A DNA stretch of 12,390 nucleotides from an uncultured Flammeovirgaceae bacterium (GTDB lineage Bacteria > Bacteroidota > Bacteroidia > Cytophagales > Cyclobacteriaceae), in contig CAMPJM010000067.1 of the NCBI GenBank assembly GCA_946886805.1, positions 1 through 12,390 of the forward strand, in the 5' to 3' direction. The translations under genes were made by a program, and so were the position numbers. The notes under the pieces are model-generated. The model did no database searches and was not told where the DNA came from. It was given only the letters and a program-made list of their open reading frames with translations. Below, piece by piece: positions 6,700 through 12,390 of the stretch (positions are counted from its first letter, which is position 1; every line of letters starts with the position of its first letter).

Positions 6700-9600
6700 C
6701 ACTAAACCGAGCCAATCCGGCTTTCGCCTCCATGCTTTTGAAGTATGGAACTGGGGAACGTTTGATAAGGACATTTTCTCCATCGAGCCAGGAGGTGAAA
6801 CCTCTCTGCTTACCGGAGGCAATGGTTCCGGAAAAACAACTTTGGTGGATGGTCTTCTGACCCTGTTACTACCTGAGCGTAGGGCACGAGCATACAATCA
6901 GACCGCAGGTGAAAAAGGTGAGCGGACCGAAGAGACCTATTTACTTGGAGAATTTGGGGAAACGGAAAATTCAGACACCAACACACGAGAAGTAAAAAAG
7001 CTAAGAGGAGATAAATCAAAGACACAATCGGTGTTAGTGGCCGTTTTTCAAAATGAATCCCAATTCGTCACGCTGGCTCAGGCCCGGTGGTTCTCCGGAA
7101 GTGAGTTGAAGAGAAACTTTGTTATCTCTTTTAAGAAGCTTGCCATAAAAGATGACTTTATGCCTTTTGATAGCAATGGAGAGTGGAAAAGGAGATTGAA
7201 GCAAAAATACCCCAAGCAAGGAACCAAAGAGCTTCTTTTATCTACCGATAGTCCTGGCGAATATGGTCGATGGATGCGTAAGGCATTTGGAATGAGGTCG
7301 GAGAAAGCCCAAACGCTTTTCAATAAAACCATCGGGCTCAAAGTATTGGGTAACCTGGACGAATTTGTCCGGCTGCAAATGCTGGAAGAACGGGAGTCAG
7401 AAGAGGAGTTTCAGAAGATCAAAAGCTATTTCAAAACACTCAACGATGCACACCGGGCTATTGAAAAAGCCCATAAGCAAATCGAACTGCTAGCCCCAAT
7501 CAGGGATAAATCCATCAGGTTAACAACACTGAAAGCAGACTTGATCCATAAAGAAAGTTTCAAACAGACAGCTCCACTTTGGTTTGCCAAAAAGCAAGAG
7601 ACTTTAATTCGGGAATTCATGGCTTCCATAAATGAGCAAAGACAGGAAAATGAGGGAAAACTTGAGATATTGACCAATAAAGTCGAAGAATTGGATCATA
7701 ACCGGATAAAGCTTGATGTACAAATTGAATCTGATGAAGTTGGTCGGCAAATCCGTGATTTGGAAAAGGACAATAAGCGGTTCGAACAAGAAAAGTCTGA
7801 CAGGGAAAAAGAGTTGGGCCTTTACAATCAGCTGGCTGAAAACTTGGAATTTCAGCCAAACCCTCAATCAAGAGAGCTGTTTGATGATCAGAGAAAGCTT
7901 GCTTTGGATAAAAAGAAAAAGACGGCAGAAGTATTGGAACAGAATGAGGAGGAGCTCTTTCAAACCAGGAAGGAATTAGATGATGTAAAGACAAAGTTTG
8001 ATAACCTTTCCAACGAACTGGGTGTATTGAGATCGCAAAAGAACAATATCACCGGTCATCCAGCACGTATTAGAAGCGAAATACTTGAAGCCATCGGGGC
8101 AACTGAAAAGGAAATTCCGTTTGTCGGTGAACTCCTAAAAGTTCGGGAGGAAGCCCGGGAATGGGAGTCGGCCATTGAGCGGTTACTTCACAATTTTGCA
8201 CTAAGGCTTATTGTTCCTGAAGAATATTACCAACATGTCAATCAGTATGTTAAAGAGCATGATTTAAGAGGTAGGATCATCTATCATAAATTCAATAAAA
8301 AAGAAGTAGCCCCTCGCATTTTCCAACAGCAGGATGAAAAGGAGTTGATCAACAAGTTGGACTTCAAAACATCCGAATACACTGAGTGGATTAAGAATGA
8401 GATCAGTTCAAAGTTCAATTATTTATGTGTTGATGATCTTGAATCGTTCCGGTTGGCAGATAAAGCAATAACCAGAGAGGGGCTAACCAAAAATGCCAGC
8501 CGACATGAAAAGGATGACCGACCAGAAGTCAGAAGCCGCCAGCAGTATGTTCTCGGGTGGGATAATAAAGAGAAGATAGCCATCTTAAAAGAAGAAGCAG
8601 CCCAGCTGAACGACAAGATCAATACAATTGACAACAGGTTGAAAGCAATAAAAGCGCATCACACAAGGGTGCGCAGGGAAGCAGAAGACCTAACTCGTTT
8701 CATTGATTTTAAGGCATTCAAAAAAATAGATTGGTGGTCTTTATCAGCTGAAATTCAAGAGAACAAGCTGAAAATAGAAGAGCTTGAAAAGACCAATGAC
8801 AGGGTAAACACTCTCAAAAAACAAAGAGAAGAGATCGTTAAGACAATCAAGGCCAAACAGGAAGTGATAAAAAACCTGGAGAAGGAGATCAACCATATTT
8901 ATTCACAATTAGATATTCAACAGCAAAAATTGAGAGAGGCCAGGGAGGTGATTGACCGTTATGCAGATCTTGAAACAAGTGAAAAATTAGTTGCTTTCGA
9001 AGAACACTTTATGGCAGAGATTGAGTGTGACATTGACTCAATAGAAAAAGTCAGAAGTAAAATCATTGGTGAAATCAATCAGGATATCGAACGACTAAGA
9101 GATGACATTCGCAAAATCGAAAGTGCCGCTGAAGGCCTGATGAGACTTTTCAAGAATCCTGATAAGGAGATCGTAGAAAAGTTCAGTGATTGGAATTCGG
9201 ACACCCATCGACTTAGTGATAGTGCCGAGTTTATTGATGAGTACGTCGCTTTACTAGAGAGGATTGAAAAGGAGGAATTGGCTGAATACAAACAACAATT
9301 CAAGAAGTACCTGAATGAAGAAATGATTACCAACATGTCTGACTTCCAAATCTGGCTCGAAAGGCAGGAGGAGGATATTGAGGAAAACATCGAGACTTTG
9401 AACAAATCGTTAGAAAAGATCAATTTCAATAGCAATCCTCCAACCTTCATCAAACTGCATGTAGAAAAAGACTACTCTCCGAAAGTAAAAGAATTTAGGT
9501 TTCGTCTCAATGAATGGAAACCCAATCTGGCAGAGTTTGAGCGCTCAAAGGATGACCGAATATTAGAAGAAAGCTTCAATAAGATCAGGTCCCTTCTTGA

Positions 9601-10090
9601 CGGCTTGACAGAGGATGAAAATCTCAGAAAAGAAGTATTGGATGTTCGAAATTGGTTAAGGTTCAAAGCAGTTGCGCATCATAGAGAGGACCCAACAAAG
9701 GTTTTTAGAAGTTTTACAGGAACTGCCAAACTCTCAGGAGGAGAAGGAGCTCAGCTAACCTACACAATTCTTGGCTCTGCGATAGCCTATCAATTTGGCA
9801 TTCATAGTGAAGGGCTCAATACCAATTCATTCCGGTTCATTTGTGTAGATGAAGCTTTTAGCAAACAGGACGATGAAAAAGCCCAGTTTCTGATGGAGCT
9901 CTGTAAACAACTTCATCTGCAAGTGATGGTAGTGTCTCCTGCCAAAGCTGAGGAAGTAGCTATTGTAGAACCTTATATAGCGAGAGTGCATTTCGTACAA
10001 AGAAAAGACAACAGGCACTCGGTGGTATATGATATGCCTATTAAACAACTGCAAGAGCAACGGGATCAGTATTTACAATCGGTAATTTAG
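6680..10090 (+). CDS. jetC: Wadjet protein JetC (SMC/MukB/SbcC-like ATPase)
   Basis: This 1136-residue SMC-family ATPase is the DNA-loop-extruding motor of Wadjet. The N-terminal head begins with HAFEVWNWGTFDK and carries Walker A GGNGSGKT at 46-53. Long charged coiled-coil stretches follow (roughly 230-460 and 640-960), separated by a hinge-like globular part (about 470-620, including AIERLLHNFALRLIVPEEYY). The C-terminal head has the ABC signature LSGGEGAQ at 1018-1025, Walker B FICVDEAF with D1057 and E1058, and a VVSPAKAEE switch segment. All nucleotide-binding motifs are intact, so it should be active as a dimer. The chosen ATG (6680) overlaps the end of jetB by 20 nt and leaves the usual short lead before the first beta-strand. 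jetD starts 3 nt after the stop. Confidence 0.95.
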   Translation: MNLSLFSTKPSQSGFRLHAFEVWNWGTFDKDIFSIEPGGETSLLTGGNGSGKTTLVDGLLTLLLPERRARAYNQTAGEKGERTEETYLLGEFGETENSDTNTREVKKLRGDKSKTQSVLVAVFQNESQFVTLAQARWFSGSELKRNFVISFKKLAIKDDFMPFDSNGEWKRRLKQKYPKQGTKELLLSTDSPGEYGRWMRKAFGMRSEKAQTLFNKTIGLKVLGNLDEFVRLQMLEERESEEEFQKIKSYFKTLNDAHRAIEKAHKQIELLAPIRDKSIRLTTLKADLIHKESFKQTAPLWFAKKQETLIREFMASINEQRQENEGKLEILTNKVEELDHNRIKLDVQIESDEVGRQIRDLEKDNKRFEQEKSDREKELGLYNQLAENLEFQPNPQSRELFDDQRKLALDKKKKTAEVLEQNEEELFQTRKELDDVKTKFDNLSNELGVLRSQKNNITGHPARIRSEILEAIGATEKEIPFVGELLKVREEAREWESAIERLLHNFALRLIVPEEYYQHVNQYVKEHDLRGRIIYHKFNKKEVAPRIFQQQDEKELINKLDFKTSEYTEWIKNEISSKFNYLCVDDLESFRLADKAITREGLTKNASRHEKDDRPEVRSRQQYVLGWDNKEKIAILKEEAAQLNDKINTIDNRLKAIKAHHTRVRREAEDLTRFIDFKAFKKIDWWSLSAEIQENKLKIEELEKTNDRVNTLKKQREEIVKTIKAKQEVIKNLEKEINHIYSQLDIQQQKLREAREVIDRYADLETSEKLVAFEEHFMAEIECDIDSIEKVRSKIIGEINQDIERLRDDIRKIESAAEGLMRLFKNPDKEIVEKFSDWNSDTHRLSDSAEFIDEYVALLERIEKEELAEYKQQFKKYLNEEMITNMSDFQIWLERQEEDIEENIETLNKSLEKINFNSNPPTFIKLHVEKDYSPKVKEFRFRLNEWKPNLAEFERSKDDRILEESFNKIRSLLDGLTEDENLRKEVLDVRNWLRFKAVAHHREDPTKVFRSFTGTAKLSGGEGAQLTYTILGSAIAYQFGIHSEGLNTNSFRFICVDEAFSKQDDEKAQFLMELCKQLHLQVMVVSPAKAEEVAIVEPYIARVHFVQRKDNRHSVVYDMPIKQLQEQRDQYLQSVI

Positions 10091-10093
10091 GAT

Positions 10094-11266
10094 ATGATAA
10101 CGGCAGGTGAAATACGAAAAAAGTCCGAGGGGAAATACCTAGAGGTACTTCAATCTTCTCTGAAAGGAGAAAACTGTTTTCCGCTTATCGTCCGATCCAA
10201 TAAAGCACTTTCAAAAGACTTCATCCGGATGAGTAAGGAAATTGCGGAGGTCTTTAGTGCTTCGAAGGACAGAAAGGGGTTTGGTTATTCAGTGATTTCA
10301 GAACCTGTTAAAACCCGGCAGCATGGTATTCAGGACATACCTAAATCCATCACTTTTGAGAGCCTGCCAGATTACCTGAAATTCCTCAATAAGGAAAAGG
10401 AGTACCGTTTGATGATGGAAAATTATAGTTTCATCAAGTCAGAACTACCGCAGCTCGAATCATGGCTGAGAGAAAGCCCAAAGGCCATTTTCGACAACTC
10501 AGATGTTTGGCCTGGCCTGATTAAAGTTTGTCAGTGGTTTATCCATTACTTTGAACCAGACAAATACTATATCAGAGAGTTGCCCATTTCTGTCCACACC
10601 AAGTTCATTGAAGAGAATAAAACTATTTTGAGGCTCTTGTTGGATGAGCTCGTTCCGGATATTGTTTTGCATTCGGAGAATCTTTTTGAAAAACGATATC
10701 GCTTAAAATATGATCAACCTTTAGTCAGATTTCGTTCACTAGATCAGAGTTGTTGGCACATCAGATGCTATGATGACCTAACCCTTCCGATAGAGCAATT
10801 TAAAAGAAATCCCATCAATTGCAAAAGGGTATTCATTATTGAAAACAAGATGAATTTTTTAACCTTCCCCCAAACGCCCTTTTCGATAGCAATTTGGGGC
10901 AAGGGTTTTGCCATTGAGTCTTTGAAGAATACCGAATGGATGCACGAGAAGGAAATATATTATTGGAGCGATCTAGATGTCCAGGGATTTCAAATGCTTT
11001 CTCAATTGCGATCATATTTTCCTCAAGTACAATCTTTTTTGATGAGAATGGAAATAGTGAAAAGATACGAGAAGTTCATTGTAAATGGAACTTCCTCGTC
11101 CATAAAACACCCTGCCTATCTTTCAACAGTAGAACTAGATGTCTATATATATCTTTCTCAAAATAATGTCCGCTTAGAACAAGAGAGAATTTCTCAGTAC
11201 GACATTATAAGGCATATCAACGATCACATTTTTTTGCAGACTAATATTGCTTTGATCAAAGGATAA
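10094..11266 (+). CDS. jetD: Wadjet nuclease JetD (DUF3322 + DUF2220, Toprim)
   Basis: JetD is the topoisomerase VI-A-like nuclease that cleaves closed circular DNA once the JetABC motor has extruded it. The 390-residue protein has the DUF3322 N-terminal region (about 1-190, with LPDYLKFLNKEKEY and PKAIFDNSDVWPGLIKVCQW) and a DUF2220 Toprim domain (about 195-390). Predicted metal ligands are E250 in FIIENKMNFLTFP and D293/D295 in YYWSDLDVQGFQ. The family's RLEQERI segment is present near residue 360, so the protein looks complete. One oddity is FLMR where many relatives, as I remember them, have LMD. The second half is more AT-rich than the first. It is the last gene of the operon, and a 7-bp hairpin follows at 11337-11359. 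Confidence 0.92.
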   Translation: MITAGEIRKKSEGKYLEVLQSSLKGENCFPLIVRSNKALSKDFIRMSKEIAEVFSASKDRKGFGYSVISEPVKTRQHGIQDIPKSITFESLPDYLKFLNKEKEYRLMMENYSFIKSELPQLESWLRESPKAIFDNSDVWPGLIKVCQWFIHYFEPDKYYIRELPISVHTKFIEENKTILRLLLDELVPDIVLHSENLFEKRYRLKYDQPLVRFRSLDQSCWHIRCYDDLTLPIEQFKRNPINCKRVFIIENKMNFLTFPQTPFSIAIWGKGFAIESLKNTEWMHEKEIYYWSDLDVQGFQMLSQLRSYFPQVQSFLMRMEIVKRYEKFIVNGTSSSIKHPAYLSTVELDVYIYLSQNNVRLEQERISQYDIIRHINDHIFLQTNIALIKG

Positions 11267-11336
11267 AATATTAGAAATAGGGAAAAGTTTAAACAGGCAT
11301 ATAATCAATCTATTGAAAGAGAATTATGTCTTTGAG

Positions 11337-11359
11337 GATCAAATCAAAAACGTTTGATC
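11337..11359. other. 7-bp perfect hairpin downstream of jetD
   Basis: GATCAAA (11337-11343) pairs perfectly with TTTGATC (11353-11359) around a 9-nt loop. It sits 70 nt after the jetD stop and could mark the 3' end of the operon message, but no T-run follows on the plus strand, so it is not a standard intrinsic terminator. Confidence 0.4.
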
Positions 11360-11368
11360 AGTCATAAC

Positions 11369-11394
11369 AAAAAAAGCCCCCTAAAATGGGAGCT
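11369..11394 (-). terminator. Intrinsic terminator reading on the minus strand
   Basis: Read on the minus strand this is AGCTCCC, a 6-nt loop (ATTTTA), GGGGGCT and then an uninterrupted T tract: a stem of 7 positions with one mismatch, followed by U-rich RNA. On the plus strand the same hairpin is followed by GAGAG, so it works only for minus-strand transcription. No minus-strand protein gene is present upstream of it, which suggests a minus-strand non-coding transcript from the structured region 11395-11800. Confidence 0.55.
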
Positions 11395-11541
11395 GAGAGT
11401 ATGAAACCTCGAACCAGAGGATGCGGAGAGAAAACTCCCAGGCACCCCCAAAGGTAGAGAAACGAATACTGAAGGAGCAACGAGGCCAGACACCGCCGAA
11501 AAGCCACCAGCTGCCTAACTTGTAACGGAAAATACACTTGT

Positions 11542-11768
11542 ACATAACAGATAAAGTTTGAGTGAACCCCTGGTAACCGCACCAAGGAAAAGCGTTCCTC
11601 ACGGTTGGACTGAGGCAGATGCAAGGGCTGCCGGAAAAAAATACTACCCGGCGGTTGTGCGGATGAAAGGAGGGAGGGTGGAGGTTTTTTTACGAGCAGG
11701 CGAAGCGTACCCTTGCATTCTCCCGAACCAACAACCGTAACTTTGCTTTGGCTTGCGTGTGGTTATGT
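11542..11768. repeat. Inverted repeat ACATAAC / GTTATGT bounding a structured block
   Basis: ACATAAC (about 11542-11548) and its exact complement GTTATGT (11762-11768) enclose a locally GC-richer segment of about 215 nt that contains the branched structure at 11577-11662. Seven-base inverted ends around a foldable block are reminiscent of attC-like integron recombination sites or small palindromic mobile elements. A 7-bp match can also occur by chance, and no integrase or second copy is visible here. Confidence 0.3.
11577..11662. ncRNA. Candidate branched RNA structure (unknown class)
   Basis: Three helices nest well: an outer stem CCGCAC (11577-11582) with GTGCGG (11657-11662), a hairpin CCTCA (11597-11601) with TGAGG (11611-11615), and a 9-bp stem GGCTGCCGG (11626-11634) with CCGGCGGTT (11648-11656; six Watson-Crick and three G-U pairs) closed by a 13-nt A-rich loop. 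The 9-bp stem abuts the outer stem, so they could stack coaxially. G-U pairs in the plus-strand reading favour that strand, while the nearby terminator favours the minus strand. No known RNA class is recognised. Confidence 0.35.
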
Positions 11769-11788
11769 CATCTGATGTAGAAGATTAA

Positions 11789-11818
11789 ATTGCTTTTTTT
11801 TACATTTACAATAAATAC
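11789..11818 (+). promoter_or_regulatory. Possible Bacteroidota-type promoter for the CoiA-like gene
   Basis: TACATTTA (11811-11818) matches the Bacteroidota -7 consensus TAnnTTTG at all but the last position, and an ATTG (11789-11792) lies 18 nt upstream where the -33 TTTG is expected. The gene's ATG follows only 7 nt later, which would imply an almost leaderless message, so the call is tentative. Confidence 0.25.
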
Positions 11819-11825
11819 GCATTAT

Positions 11826-12390
11826 ATGTCTGCAACTTTAACAACTGCTTTAAAAGAAGGTCGATACGTCGATATTTCAGAATTTTCGCCTGGTACCGGC
11901 CTAGATTGTGGATGTATTTGTCCCGAATGTGGCAACAAAGTTGGTTCAAGAATTTATAGAGAAAGGGAAAGCTGTTTCTTTCATTTTGATGACTCCTTGA
12001 TATGTGCTGGAGGTCAAAAAGAAACTGAAATTCATTTAGAAGCAAAAAAAATCCTTGAACGAAATAACCATTTGCAGTTACCAAATTATGACAACAAAAG
12101 CTGTGAGCAGAAATTCGCTTATAAAGAAGTTAAACTCGAAAATCGACTTGGTAAAATTAGACCAGATATAGTTTTAAGAAGTGAACAACAAGAGCTTATT
12201 GTAGAAGTCGCAGTCACATGTTTTATAAAAGAAAACTCTGATAAACTTTCAATATTAAAGAGCCAAAATATACCTACAATTGAAATAGATTTGAATGAAT
12301 ACCACAAATCTGAGGAAAACATCAATAAAGTTAAAGATAAGCTGCAAGATGAAATAATTGAAAAAGTAAGATTAAAGCAATGGATTGTAA
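11826..12390 (+). CDS. CoiA-like zinc-ribbon / PD-(D/E)XK-type protein, N-terminal part (3' end outside window)
   Basis: The frame opens at ATG 11826 and stays open for 188 codons to the window edge. The N-terminal part has a Cys cluster (C28, C30, C32, C35) followed by H53 and C60, a likely zinc-binding ribbon. A helix with HLEAKKIL (70-77) follows, then a restriction-endonuclease-like core with IRPDIVL (D114) and LIVEVAVT (E127). This order (Cys-rich region, H-x2-AK helix, RPD, then E-V-A-V-T) resembles competence-protein CoiA-like proteins, a predicted nuclease family. The ExK lysine position is Ala (129), as I recall for many relatives with EIAVTH-type motifs, so the catalytic state is unclear. 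It probably acts on DNA in the cytoplasm and adds to the defence-island context. It is separated from jetD by 559 nt and likely has its own promoter. Confidence 0.65.
   Translation, partial: MSATLTTALKEGRYVDISEFSPGTGLDCGCICPECGNKVGSRIYRERESCFFHFDDSLICAGGQKETEIHLEAKKILERNNHLQLPNYDNKSCEQKFAYKEVKLENRLGKIRPDIVLRSEQQELIVEVAVTCFIKENSDKLSILKSQNIPTIEIDLNEYHKSEENINKVKDKLQDEIIEKVRLKQWIV

Larger units (their letters stand above)
11267..11825. other. Structured non-coding region after the Wadjet operon
   Basis: About 560 nt lie between jetD and the next gene. The first 70 nt are AT-rich; from about 11376 to 11760 the sequence becomes notably GC-richer and full of potential stems. Open frames on both strands (11558-11740 plus from TTG; 11358-11624 and 11381-11602 minus) are short, lack good starts and show no family features. 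The stretch could be a non-coding RNA gene, a repeat or recombination site, or a decayed mobile fragment; the separate elements are listed individually. Confidence 0.55.

Noticed and set aside
7617..7994. 125-codon minus-strand frame inside jetC
   Set aside because: Antisense shadow of the coiled-coil coding region, whose Lys/Glu/Gln-rich codons give few stops on the other strand.
11400..11425. tRNA T-arm-like GGTTCGAGG on the minus strand
   Set aside because: The stem-loop does not have T-arm geometry, and no acceptor, D or anticodon arms can be built around it.
11358..11624. Minus-strand frames of 73-88 codons in the spacer after jetD
   Set aside because: Two overlapping frames with low-complexity hydrophobic/aromatic translations, running into the minus-strand terminator. 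More likely incidental to a non-coding transcript.
11558..11740. 60-codon plus-strand frame starting at TTG just after a stop
   Set aside because: The translation is moderately protein-like, but there is no ATG, no ribosome-binding signal and no recognised family, and it coincides with strong RNA stems. Left as non-coding, though a small protein cannot be fully excluded.
1..12390. CRISPR array, tRNA or rRNA genes, or insertion sequence
   Set aside because: No regularly spaced direct repeats, no RNA-gene signatures and no transposase or integrase coding sequence were seen on either strand.

Overview
The window looks like part of an anti-mobile-element (defence) island from a Bacteroidota bacterium, possibly of the Cytophagia or Flavobacteriia type. 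The reasons are an AT-rich genome, starts without clear Shine-Dalgarno sequences, and Lys/Asn/Ile-rich proteins. This placement is an inference; there is no rRNA or housekeeping marker. All recognisable genes lie on the + strand.

Layout. Positions 1-227 hold the C-terminal end of an SMC/SbcC-like ATPase cut by the window edge. Positions 228-532 are non-coding, with an 8-bp perfect hairpin, a weak terminator-like hairpin and a GC-richer structured stretch. Positions 533/579-4631 encode a very large protein of about 1350 residues that I cannot assign to a named family. It is mostly helical, with a TPR-like zone and a C-terminal fold resembling a degenerate PD-(D/E)XK nuclease. Its 5' end appears to be broken, or possibly recoded, by a +1 shift near base 590. 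Positions 4624-11266 are a complete type I-like Wadjet operon: jetA (DUF3375, kleisin-like), jetB (DUF4194, KITE-like), jetC (SMC-like ATPase) and jetD (DUF3322 + DUF2220/Toprim nuclease). Positions 11267-11825 are non-coding, strongly structured and locally GC-richer. They include a convincing intrinsic terminator that works on the minus strand although no minus-strand gene is visible. Positions 11826-12390 are the start of a CoiA-like zinc-ribbon plus PD-(D/E)XK-type protein running off the window.

How the genes work together. Wadjet (JetABCD) is an SMC loop-extruding machine that recognises and cleaves closed circular DNA such as plasmids. JetA, JetB and JetC form the motor and JetD cuts. 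The four genes are tightly packed (gaps of 3 nt, or a 20-nt overlap between jetB and jetC). The large upstream gene overlaps jetA by 8 nt (ATGCTTGA), so it looks like the first gene of the same transcription unit. It is the main candidate here for something undescribed: a fifth, Wadjet-coupled component with an apparently lysine-less nuclease-like domain. Its different base composition suggests that it may have joined the cassette separately.
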